From Serpula lacrymans var. lacrymans S7.9 (Eukaryota > Basidiomycota > Agaricomycetes > Boletales > Serpulaceae), in contig NW_006763295.1 in assembly GCF_000218685.1 (NCBI RefSeq), forward strand, positions 1,992,089 to 2,056,088: 64,000 nt of DNA. The letters run 5' to 3'. The notes under the pieces are model-generated. The model was not told the DNA's origin. It saw only the letters and a list, made by a program, of their open reading frames with translations, and did no database searches. Within the stretch, counting starts at the first letter, position 1. The number at the start of each line of letters is the position of its first letter. A program made the position numbers and the translations under genes. Below are positions 1-9,300 of the stretch, piece after piece.

Positions 1-3000
1 GATCAGAAAGAAGGAGGATTCGAAAAAATAGTTCCCAAACATCTCCACGATTACAAAGACGTATTCGATAAGGAGTCATTCGATGCATTACCAGAGAGAC
101 GCCAATGGGATCATGCCATAGAACTCATCCCAGGCGACCACACTCTAGACTGCAAATGCTATCCATTAGCTTTAGGAGAACAAGAACAACTAGATGCGTT
201 CATAAACAAAAACCTCGAATCAGGAAGAATCAGACCTTCCAAATCACAATTTGCATCACCGTTCTTCTTCATCAAAAAGAAAGATGGAAAACTGAGACCT
301 GTCCAAGACTACCGGAAATTGAATGATATCACCATCAAGAATAGATACCCGCTACCTCTGATAAATGAACTTGTAGACAAGCTCAGAGGCGCGAAATACT
401 TTACGAAGTTAGATATCAGATGGGGATACAACAATATCCGTATCAAGGAAGGAGATGAACACAAGGCAGCCTGCAGAACGAATAGGGGGCTCTTTGAACC
501 ATTAGTGATGTTCTTCGGACTCACGAATTCACCAGCAACATTTCAAACAATGATGAATGCGCTGTTTAAAGATTTGATTGATGACGGAAAGGTAGTAATA
601 TACCTCGATGACATCATGATCTTCACAAGAACGATTGAAGAACACCGCGCAATGACGTGCAGAGTGTTAGACATCTTAAGGAAGAATAACCTTTACTTGA
701 AACCCGAAAAATGCGATTTCGAAGAGACCTCGACAGAATACTTAGGTCTCATCATTTCAGAAAATGAAATCCGCATGGATCCAGTTAAAGTAAAAGGAAT
801 TATGGAATGGCCAGAATGCAAATCCAAAAAGGAAGTACAAGCATTCTTGGGTTTCGTAAACTTCTATAGAAGATTCATCGAAGGCTTTGGGTTGATCGCC
901 AAGCCATTAACAAAATTGACCGGGAAAGTAGAGTTTGTGTGGGAACAGGAACAGATCGACGCCTTTAACGGATTAAATACCCGTGTCGGATCGACTCCCG
1001 TACTCGCCTTACCTACCGATGACGGACAATTTAAAATTGAAGCTGATAGCAGCGATTACGCGATGGGAGCAGTTCTATCACAGATGCAAGATGGGAAATG
1101 GAAACCTATTGCATATCTCTCAAAAGCGCTAAATCCCACAGAGCGCAACTATGAGATCTATGATAAAGAACTACTAGCCATAATGACTGCGTTAGATGAG
1201 TGGAGACATTATCTTGTTGATGCAAAAGAGGTGTTTGAGATCTGGACAGACCACCAGAATCTCCTATATTACAAACAACCTCAAAAGCTCAACAGACGAC
1301 AAGCTAGATGGGTTATGGAATTGAGCAACTATCACTTTACGCTCCACCACATTCCAGGTACAAAACACATCAAAGCAGATCTTCTCTCGAGACGAGCAGA
1401 TCATGAAAGGGGAGTGGATGACAATGAAAACGTAATCGTTCTGAAAGCAGAACATTTCTGTATGATGATTTCACACACCGAAAGACAACGCATGGCAGAG
1501 CAATCAGCCGATGCAGTGGAATTGTACAAATGGATTTGCAAAAGAATGATGAACGTGGATGAAGTAGCGCGGAAGATGATAGAGAAAGGAGAAGATAGAG
1601 AGAAAGGAATTTGGATGGAGGATGAGATGTTGATCTTCAAAGGAAGAATCTATATTCCCAAAGACGGGAAATTACAAGAACATATCATTAAAGAGAACCA
1701 TGATTCCACGGTAGCAGGACACCCCGGACAGTATAAAACCAAAGAACTGGTAACTAGATGGTATTGGTGGCCGTACATGGACAGAGATATCCGGAAATAC
1801 GTAGAAGGCTGTGAAACGTGTCAACGCACTAAGATTAACCATCAAAAGAAAGCGGCACCGTTACACCCAAATGAAATCCCAACTAGACCATGGGAAATCA
1901 TTACCACAGACCTAATCGGACCATTGCCGGAATCTCTCGGTTATAACATGATACTCGTAGTAGTAGATCGATTCTCGAAGATGATAAAAGTCATGCCAAC
2001 TTATGACAAAGTGACGTCAGAAGGAGTAGCCAGATTATTTAGAGACAATATCTTTAGAAATCACGGCATACCAGAGAAGATCATCTCAGATAGGGGACCG
2101 CAATACGTCTCCAATTTCATGAAAGATCTCTACAAACTCCTTGGGATAAAAGGAAATCCCTCGACCGCTTATCACCCACAGACAGACGGACAAACGGAAC
2201 GAATTAACCAAGAGATAGAACAGTATCTCAGAATATTCGTAAACCACAAACAAACGGATTGGGCAGAATGGCTACCATTAGCGGAATTTTCATACAACAA
2301 CAAATCACACTCCGCAACTGGTTATAGCCCCTTCTTCCTAAATTCCGGACAACATCCGAAAGTCGCGAAGGGAATTAGAATTACGGTGAAGACGGAGAGT
2401 GCAGAAGAATTTGTGAAGAGGATGGAAGAGACAAGGAAAGAAGCAGAAAAATCGCTGGTAAAAGCAGCAGAAAACATGAAAAAACAGTACGATAAAGGGA
2501 AAAGAGAGGCTATCGATTACAAAGAAGGCGACAAAGTATATGTTGAAGCAGAACATATTACTACCGATAGACCTGCAAAGAAACTCGACGACAAAAGACA
2601 CGGACCCTTTCCCATCGAGAAGAAAATAGGCGAAGGAGCCTATAAGCTGAAACTTCCCGGACGATGGAAAAACATACATCCGGTTTTTAACGAGAAACTG
2701 CTCACACCATTCAGAGAACCAGAATTTGAAACACAGAAAAAACCAAAAACCGCACCACCGGTGATAGTGGACGGAATTAAAGAATACGAGGTAGAAGAAG
2801 TTCTAGACTCACGATTGAAACGTGGGAAACTAGAATATTTAGTACATTGGAAAGACTTTCCTAAAGAGGATCGCACATGGGAAACCGAGTCAAACCTAAA
2901 ACATTCATCGAAACTCGTAAAACAGTTTCATAACAAAAACCCTAGTGCACCTAGAAGGATAGAATTTACCTTGAACTATCAACCCTTCGAAAACTTTACT

Positions 3001-3177
3001 ATCCCAACTAGAATACGAAAATCACTATACAATTGGGAAACGGGCAGACTAGACTCTCACTTTCGGGACGAAAGTCCTAAGGGGGGGGTAATGTCACGAT
3101 CGTATCCATCTGACTCAGCTTTCTTATCTAATCAAGAGATAGAGACTCTTGTTTCACCTTATCTAATCTCTCCCTGA
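1..3177 (+). CDS. Ty3/gypsy chromovirus polyprotein (gypsy-1), 5' part outside window
   Basis: The frame is open from base 1 to the stop at 3175-3177, so the N-terminal part (gag and protease) lies left of the window. In order I see the end of the protease-RT linker, reverse transcriptase (FFFIKKKDGKLRPVQDYR near 260-310; catalytic YLDD at 601-612), RNase H (IEADSSDYAMGA near 1035; TDHQNLLYY near 1247), the HHCC zinc finger of integrase (1699-1830), the DDE core (TTDLIGPLPES, ISDRGPQYVS, and the HPQTDGQTERIN segment near 2170-2200) and a C-terminal chromodomain (about 2780-2950, YEVEEVLDSR...YLVHWKDFP). Chromodomains on gypsy integrases are known to direct insertion to chromatin. No stop or frameshift interrupts the visible 1,058 codons, unlike the relatives downstream, so this may be a recent copy. 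The frame runs 86 nt into the 3' LTR. Confidence 0.95.
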   Translation, partial: DQKEGGFEKIVPKHLHDYKDVFDKESFDALPERRQWDHAIELIPGDHTLDCKCYPLALGEQEQLDAFINKNLESGRIRPSKSQFASPFFFIKKKDGKLRPVQDYRKLNDITIKNRYPLPLINELVDKLRGAKYFTKLDIRWGYNNIRIKEGDEHKAACRTNRGLFEPLVMFFGLTNSPATFQTMMNALFKDLIDDGKVVIYLDDIMIFTRTIEEHRAMTCRVLDILRKNNLYLKPEKCDFEETSTEYLGLIISENEIRMDPVKVKGIMEWPECKSKKEVQAFLGFVNFYRRFIEGFGLIAKPLTKLTGKVEFVWEQEQIDAFNGLNTRVGSTPVLALPTDDGQFKIEADSSDYAMGAVLSQMQDGKWKPIAYLSKALNPTERNYEIYDKELLAIMTALDEWRHYLVDAKEVFEIWTDHQNLLYYKQPQKLNRRQARWVMELSNYHFTLHHIPGTKHIKADLLSRRADHERGVDDNENVIVLKAEHFCMMISHTERQRMAEQSADAVELYKWICKRMMNVDEVARKMIEKGEDREKGIWMEDEMLIFKGRIYIPKDGKLQEHIIKENHDSTVAGHPGQYKTKELVTRWYWWPYMDRDIRKYVEGCETCQRTKINHQKKAAPLHPNEIPTRPWEIITTDLIGPLPESLGYNMILVVVDRFSKMIKVMPTYDKVTSEGVARLFRDNIFRNHGIPEKIISDRGPQYVSNFMKDLYKLLGIKGNPSTAYHPQTDGQTERINQEIEQYLRIFVNHKQTDWAEWLPLAEFSYNNKSHSATGYSPFFLNSGQHPKVAKGIRITVKTESAEEFVKRMEETRKEAEKSLVKAAENMKKQYDKGKREAIDYKEGDKVYVEAEHITTDRPAKKLDDKRHGPFPIEKKIGEGAYKLKLPGRWKNIHPVFNEKLLTPFREPEFETQKKPKTAPPVIVDGIKEYEVEEVLDSRLKRGKLEYLVHWKDFPKEDRTWETESNLKHSSKLVKQFHNKNPSAPRRIEFTLNYQPFENFTIPTRIRKSLYNWETGRLDSHFRDESPKGGVMSRSYPSDSAFLSNQEIETLVSPYLISP
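3078..3091 (+). promoter_or_regulatory. Polypurine tract of gypsy-1
   Basis: A run of eight G follows CTAA directly before the 3' LTR. This is the expected plus-strand primer position of an LTR retrotransposon. The equivalent tract in gypsy-2 (10533-10546) is AAAGAGGGGGTAA. Confidence 0.7.
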
Positions 3178-3430
3178 TCTAGTCTTATCAAGTATCACGT
3201 GATCTATTAGTAATACACATTACCAATCAGCCTCACTACATACACATGTTCGTTACCAATACACTACGTCATACCTCCCCGTAGCCTCATGCCTTTTCCT
3301 ATATAACTAGTACAATATCCATGTACATACCCTAGTTGTAGATTTACTCTTTTATACTTGCTTGTCAATACTTGTTGAGATTTAAGTCCTACGCTGCTCG
3401 GGTCACCGGCATACAGCTAGGGTCTTTACA
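3092..3430 (+). repeat. 3' LTR of gypsy-1
   Basis: The repeat starts TGTCACGA right after the polypurine tract, as does the LTR of gypsy-2, and is placed to end ...GTCTTTACA by analogy in length (339 versus 342 bp) and ending. A TATA-like CCTATATAAC lies near 3298. The five bases after it are AAGAC; the matching left target duplication is outside the window, so the right border is inferred. Confidence 0.75.
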
Positions 3431-4142
3431 AAGACTAGAGATCATGGCTAATTAGAAAAGTGCCTAATAATAGGCAAATAGTGATACAAAATAAAATAAT
3501 GCAATGAAAAATTATGATGGATAATGACAACAGCAGAGATGAAGCACTACTGTAGAATAAAAGATATCTCCATAGTAAAAAAGAAAATAAGAGAAATGAA
3601 GGAACATAATAGTGCAGTTGTCATAGTTAGCCAATTGACATAACCTGTCCTATAATACACATAGAAAACAATACTCTGTGACTCCTAGGTCTCTTTAAAA
3701 GACTGTTGTGTTGATATTATGATATTTATCTAATTCTTCAGTAGTATTACATTGCTATATAATATTCTATTATTTGATGAATTTATTTTATTGTTGTTTA
3801 GTAGTAATATATTTATTGTAATTATACACACATATAATATAAGCATCTGTACTTAATCTATTTTCTCCTTAGTGACAGTATAATATTTAAATTAATATAA
3901 TAGCAAGGACCCCAAACACCCTGTGACAAGTGCCCTACATTGGTCTGGGACCATAGTTCTGGTTTGTTTCCAAAGTTTGGACCACACCCTTAGTTTATCC
4001 TTATGCTTGTACCATTGGTCCACCCCACAATAGTGCCCTGGGTGGCTATAAAATATGGTGCACTTAGTCTCATAGTAATATAGATATATAAAGTTAAGTG
4101 CATATACCTAATAGCTACCTAAAATAAGGATAGAGGGATGTG
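3431..4142. other. AT-rich spacer between two gypsy elements
   Basis: I see no credible gene here. Most of it is A/T rich (3480-3900). The part at 3905-4060 is more balanced in composition but has no long frame. The last five bases (ATGTG, 4138-4142) are the left target duplication of gypsy-2. Confidence 0.7.
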
Positions 4143-4353
4143 TGTCACGACTTGAGTCAGAGCGCTAGTTCCTTTTTTCACTTTTCTTTCATTTTTCTTT
4201 TATATCTGATCACGTGACAAACATGAGACAAGAACACAAGATCAGTAGTTAGTCACGTGACAAAGCCTAGACTATAACGTAAGACATCAGTAAGCGCCTC
4301 ATGGCTACTGCATGTCACATCAGTCAGAGCCTCATGGCTGACCTTCAGAAACG

Positions 4354-4361
4354 TATATATA
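4354..4361 (+). promoter_or_regulatory. TATA box of the gypsy-2 LTR
   Basis: TATATATA preceded by ACG. It lies about 34 bp before 4388, the base where the self-primer segment begins, which fits a normal polymerase II start distance. Confidence 0.7.
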
Positions 4362-4387
4362 CCAACACTCGTGTACATACTTTCTTC

Positions 4388-4398
4388 AGTTGTTGATT
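4388..4398 (+). promoter_or_regulatory. Predicted RNA 5' end / self-primer segment
   Basis: AGTTGTTGATT, exactly complementary over 11 nt to the primer-binding site at 4486-4496. In Tf1-type elements the first 11 nt of the RNA fold back to prime reverse transcription. The same segment occurs in the 3' LTR near 10761. Confidence 0.75.
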
Positions 4399-4485
4399 AC
4401 TTCTTAATCCAGTACTTGACACTACTTGTTGGTCTTTGAGACTTGTCCCTCTGTTAACTCGGTATAGGGGATAGGAATCTTACAC

Positions 4486-4496
4486 AATCAACAACT
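4486..4496 (+). promoter_or_regulatory. Primer-binding site of gypsy-2 (self-priming type)
   Basis: AATCAACAACT one base after the 5' LTR. It does not obviously match a tRNA 3' end ending in CCA (which would give a site starting TGG), and it is the exact reverse complement of 4388-4398. The minus-strand relative has the same arrangement at 22254-22264. Confidence 0.75.
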
Positions 4497-4512
4497 CTAA
4501 TGAGTACCATCT

Positions 4513-4719
4513 ATGAACGTAACAGCAGCTATCCTAACCATCATCATCATCCTTATCATCATTATCCTCACCTTACTCAAACTCCTTTACAAACCTCACA
4601 CTCAACCCATCATCCCACTAAACAACATTCCCACTCGCCCCGACACTATCGTATCATTTTTTCCAGAAAACATCTCCCCCTCCTCCTCCCAAGACTCTTT
4701 CGTCACCATCCCCCTTTAG
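4513..4719 (+). CDS. Small leader ORF with one membrane-spanning segment
   Basis: A 68-codon frame between primer-binding site and gag. The product starts MNVTAAIL, followed by an Ile/Leu-rich hydrophobic stretch of about 20 residues, then a polar tail containing QPIIPL, IPTRPDTI and SQDSF. The minus-strand relative at 22239-22051 encodes MNVTATIP, a similar hydrophobic core and the same tail motifs, and a third truncated copy (MSILAAIP) lies at 22593-22672. Conservation of frame in copies whose DNA differs suggests a real peptide. I know of no family match; it could instead be an upstream regulatory ORF. Confidence 0.55.
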   Translation: MNVTAAILTIIIILIIIILTLLKLLYKPHTQPIIPLNNIPTRPDTIVSFFPENISPSSSQDSFVTIPL

Positions 4720-5067
4720 CTACAATTATATCAATATAATTCCTTTGGTGTGGAACCATAGGAATTTTCTCGTTTTTACTTAGTTTCAATTTCGCTTTCC
4801 TCTGACCAGGCTGTGCACTTGCGTCCGCCAGTCGGGAGAAGAACCGAGAGCTTAATAAGCCGGTTATAACTGGACAACCGTTCGGACCCAGTCTTATCAC
4901 GATAGCTTTTACATAAAAAATTCGTAAAAATACAAAAATAGTTACAGTACCTACATAGTCAGTGGTGAACGGAAGAGGATCACCTTGACTCAAAGAGAAA
5001 AAGATAGACTACCGAGATCTTAGAAAGCGGTGTATAGATCCAGCTTATCACTGGGGAACTCCTTTCT

Positions 5068-5508
5068 ATGCTCAGTAGAGAATTTTATATCTGGATAGGA
5101 GAACAACACATTTATTCCAGAGACTATGTTTTCAGAGGACAATTCCCTCTACCAGAAATCACACCAATCAGAAACCCCTCCCCCATAATCAAATCCAAAA
5201 CTCCCCCACCACCACAACTTGAATTCAGAAATGTCCAATCTAGAATATCGAAATCGGCCAGAGCCATCCAACAGCACGGACAGCGCATTTACTCAGGAAA
5301 TGATGGACTCATTGCCCTGAATAGACACTCCCCCGCCAAAAGAAGTATCATTAGAAGCATTTGTAAAACAAGAAGTAGAAAAAGCGATCAGGGAAACGCA
5401 AATGCTATATCAATCCCAGCTAGACGAGGCACTCGAAGAAGTGAGCGTCTTGGAAAAAAGACTAAAGAAGACAACAGCGCCACCTCCAGAAAAAGTGGAA
5501 AGAAGTAG
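5068..5508 (+). CDS. Second leader ORF overlapping gag start
   Basis: Frame starting MLSREFYIWIGEQ. Its first roughly 45 residues match an ORF in gypsy-3 (21691-21563: MLSREFYIWISKQ...DYVFRKQFPLP), where the frame ends at a stop before gag. In gypsy-2 the frame runs on across the gag start in another frame, and that downstream part is probably not coding. Function is unknown. It may be a short upstream ORF or an alternative N-terminal exon of gag. Confidence 0.4.
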   Translation: MLSREFYIWIGEQHIYSRDYVFRGQFPLPEITPIRNPSPIIKSKTPPPPQLEFRNVQSRISKSARAIQQHGQRIYSGNDGLIALNRHSPAKRSIIRSICKTRSRKSDQGNANAISIPARRGTRRSERLGKKTKEDNSATSRKSGKK

Positions 5509-6349
5509 GACAGCCCTAGAGAAGCCAGAGAACTTCTCAGGAGACAAGAAGAAGTACCGGGCCTTTAGAGAGTCCCTAGTTCTACACTTTGAAGATGACG
5601 CTGTCTATTTTAAAGACGACAGAAAAAAGATAAGCTTCGTGCTGTCTTTTATGAAAGATGGAGAAGCCGTGGCCTTCCGGACCGACTGGCTAGAAAACAG
5701 AGTTGACGCCCAACAGTTAGGGCTTGACATTACACATACATACGGAAGTTGGCCGTACTTTGCCGACAAGATGGAAGAAAGATTCAAGGACAGTTTTGAA
5801 AAAGAAACTGCCAAGAACAAAATATTGACCCTGAAACAGGGCAATGAAACTGCCCAAGCCTTTTTTGAAAGGTTTGAAGAAAAGAAAAGATGGGCGGGAT
5901 ACACAAACAGAATGAACGAAGAATTCTTAGTTTCATTACTAAGAAGAAACATGAACAAACCACTAGTAGACAGGGTGATCTACGGTGGACACATTCCTAG
6001 AGACTATCAGGAATGGAAAAGAGAACTCATCTGAATGGACTATATTTGGAGAGAAAGAGAAAAGGAAAAGAAAGGTTCCGAGATTGGAAAAAGAACCAAT
6101 TTGGAACAAAAGAAAGAAGGAGAAAAGAAGAGAGACGGAACCGGTTATACTTATACCGGTAACGCAGAAAAAATGGAAATAGACAAAGCAAAGTTCCGCA
6201 CGGAAGGACGATGCTACCGATGCGGAGAGAAGGGACATAGAAGCTTTGAGTGCAAAGACGCACAAAAAAAGAAGCCACAGTTCAATGTCTGCAAATTCTT
6301 AGAGAAGATGACAAAAGAGGAAAGAGAAAAACTCCTAGAGGGTTTTTAA
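5231..6349 (+). pseudogene. gypsy-2 gag with two in-frame stops
   Basis: The start at 5231 (MSNLEYRNRPEPSNST) is chosen because gypsy-3 has an ATG at the matching place (21528). The frame continues to the stop at 6347-6349, about 372 codons. It encodes a coiled-coil-prone N-terminus (LYQSQLDEALEEVSVLEKRL), a capsid-like middle (KPENFSGDKKKYRAFRESL...GNETAQAFFERFEEKKRW) and one CCHC zinc knuckle (CYRCGEKGHRSFEC, about 6213-6254). Stops at 5318-5320 (TGA) and 6032-6034 (TGA) replace arginine codons of the gypsy-3 copy. Gag would form the particle shell and bind RNA. Confidence 0.85.
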
Positions 6350-9300
6350 AAAGGCCAGCGGTACCGCATCAACCAACTGTGCCTAAAAAAGATGTTTCAA
6401 ACCGATTTCTTCCTTTGACTGTAGACACATGTAACCCTGAATTGTTAAGCTGCTGCTTTAGCGCGGATGACAATAAAATTATTAACACACAGACAAAAAA
6501 GGAAATCAGAAATGAAAGAGATGCAAACACAACCGCAGCAAGAGCGGCGCATAGTGATAAGACATCCGCAGTTTCGACGGCGGGCAAATCACTAAAAAGT
6601 GCAGCATTGATGGCAGATGTTAAGATTCCTACACCCGATGCGGCGAACTCTACGGAGGAAAACGCAGCAAAGACTGTAGAAGAGGGGTCAGGAACCCCTC
6701 TAAAAAACCTAGAAAGAAAAGAAGTTTGGACCCCAGAGTGGGTAGTGGACAGGCTAAGAGACCAAAAGGAAGAAAAATCCATTGGGATTCTAAGCGCCTG
6801 GACACACAAAAAGAGAACTAGAGAAGTAACCCGGGAAACGATAAAAGAAATCAACCGGTTACCAAAAGTAGAAGCTATACAAGCGATCATAGAAATTGCC
6901 TCCCCTAAAAAGTACATTAGGGGCACCCAAGGCAATCAAATGAACGTAAAATGTAAGCTTACTACACTAGATACTCTCCAAACAGAAATAGTCGAAGCAT
7001 TATTGGGTAGTGGATGCACGGGGAGTTGCATCGACTCCCAATTTGTAAAAGACAAAAAATATGAGACAAAAAGGATACCTAGACCTATTCCAGTCTATAA
7101 CGCAGATGGAACTCTTAACAGAAACGGAGCCATCAGTGAATTTGTAATGCTACTCATGGAAATTGACGGTCACGTCGAAAAGATACATCTAACCGTAACC
7201 AATCTGGGTAACGGAAAAATGTTTCTAGGACATGAATGGCTAAGCAAACACAATCCAAAGATAGATTGGAAAGAGTCAAAGTTAACCTTCAAAAGATGTC
7301 CCGAAGAATGTAACCCGAGAATCCGAATCTCTGATCCAGAGGAAGATCCGGAAATATTCTTCGAAGAACTTGAAGCGGAAGAGAGAATGATACAGGTGAA
7401 TCTCCAGAATTTCGAAGATGCCACGATCAACAATTAATATTACCACATTAGAGCTCAAGGCACAATGGCACAGAAGCTGGCTGAAGCCGCAGGCAAAGAT
7501 CGAAAAGAAGGAGGATTTGAAAAGATAGTACCAAAACACCTTCATCAATACAAAGACATATTTGATAAAAAGGAGTTTGATACATTACCTGAAAGAAGAC
7601 AATGGGATCACGCAATTGAACTAGTACCGGGAGATCACTCCCTAGATTGCAAGATCTACCCATTAGCGAAAGGAGAACAAGAAGAACTAGATGCATTCTT
7701 AAAAGAAAATCTAGAATCGGGACGGATAAGACCATCAAAATCCCCATTCACATCACCCTTCTTCTTTATAAAAAAGAAAGATGGAAAGCTAAGACCAGCT
7801 CAAGATTATAGGAAGTTAAATGATATCACTATCAAAAACAGATACCCACTTCCATTGATTGGAGAACTTGTGGACAAGTTGAGTGGAGCTAAATACTTCA
7901 CAAAACTAGATGTAAGATGGGGATATAACAATATCTGAGTAAAAGAAGGAGATGAACCGAAAGCGGCGTTCAGAACAAATTGGGGGTTATTCGAACCATT
8001 AGTCATGTTCTTCGGACTGACAAACTCCCCTGCCACGTTCCAGACAATGATGAACATGCTCTTTAGAGAGTTGATAGACGAAGGATTAGTTATCATATAT
8101 CTGGATGATATCATGATATTCACAAAATATATAGAAATGCACAGAGCAACAATGCGACGTGTATTGGAAATCCTGAGAAAAAACCATCTCTATCTTAAAC
8201 CAGAGAAATGCGATTTCGAACAAACAGAAGTAGAATATCTGGGACTAATCATCTCAGAAAACGAGATTCGCATGGATCCAGTGAAAGTAGAAGGAATTAG
8301 CAAATGGCCAGAATGCAAAAATAAGAAAGACATACAAGCATTTTTGGGCTTTGTAAATTTCTACAGAAGGTTCATGGGGGGCTTCGGGGAAGTAGCCAAA
8401 CCATTGGCCAAGTTAACGGGAAAAGAGGACTTCATTTGGGGAAATGAACAACGCGTAGCGTCTGCCCCAGTGTTAGCTCTCCCAGTACCACATGGCCAAT
8501 ACAAAGTAGAAGCAGACAGTAGTGACTTCGCAATGGGTGCGGTCTTATCACAAAGACAAAAAGATGACTGGAAGCCAATTGCATATCTCTCCAAAGCGTT
8601 GAATCCCACAGGACGCAATTACGAGATCTATGACAAAGAACTTCTCGCCATCATGACGGCACTTAACAAATGGAGACATTACTTAATACATGCGGAGGAA
8701 GAGTTTGAGATATGGACAGATCATCAAAATCTGTTGTATTTCAAAGAACCAAAGAAGTTGAACAGGAGACAGGCACGGTGGATGACGGAGTTAAGCCAGT
8801 ATCATTTTACGATACACCATATGCCTGGAAGGAAGCATATAAAGGCAGATCTACTCTCGAGACGATCAGATCATAACAAAGGAGAGAACAATAATGAGGA
8901 TATCATATTGTTAGATGAGAAACTATTTGCACGAATGACCCTCTCATCAGAATAAAGACAAGCAATTGCGGACAGTCAAGAAGAGGAATTAGTAATTTCA
9001 AAATGGATCCTAAAAAGGAAAGAGAACATAGATGATTTGATAAAAAAGATAAAAGGAAAGATAGAGAGGAGAGAGGATGGATGGCTCGAGGAAGAAGGCT
9101 ACGTAGTGTTCAAAAGCAGGATCTACATACCAAAAGATGCCAAATTAAGGGAAGAGATTATCAAATGAAACCATGACTCTACCACTGCAGGTCATCCAGG
9201 AAGATATAGAACAAAAGAGTTAATCACTCGACAATACTGGTGGCCTTACATGGACAGAGATATCACGAGATATGTAGATGGATGCGAAGTCTGCCAAAGA

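Larger units (their letters stand above)
4143..4484 (+). repeat. 5' LTR of gypsy-2
   Basis: 342 bp, TG...CA ends. It contains E-box-like TCACGTGA motifs (4211-4217 and 4254-4261 regions), a TATA box at 4354-4361 and the predicted RNA start near 4388. It carries a 33-bp stretch missing from the 3' LTR, bounded by the direct repeat CCTCATGGCT (4297-4306 and 4330-4339). Confidence 0.92.

Noticed and set aside
3905..4060. Possible promoter or exon in the spacer between gypsy elements
   Set aside because: No frame, no splice sites and no match to other parts of the window.
6369..6935. 188-codon minus-strand frame inside gypsy-2
   Set aside because: Antisense shadow of the gag-pol linker with no homolog; the matching frame in gypsy-3 (19981-20415, plus strand) is also only a shadow.
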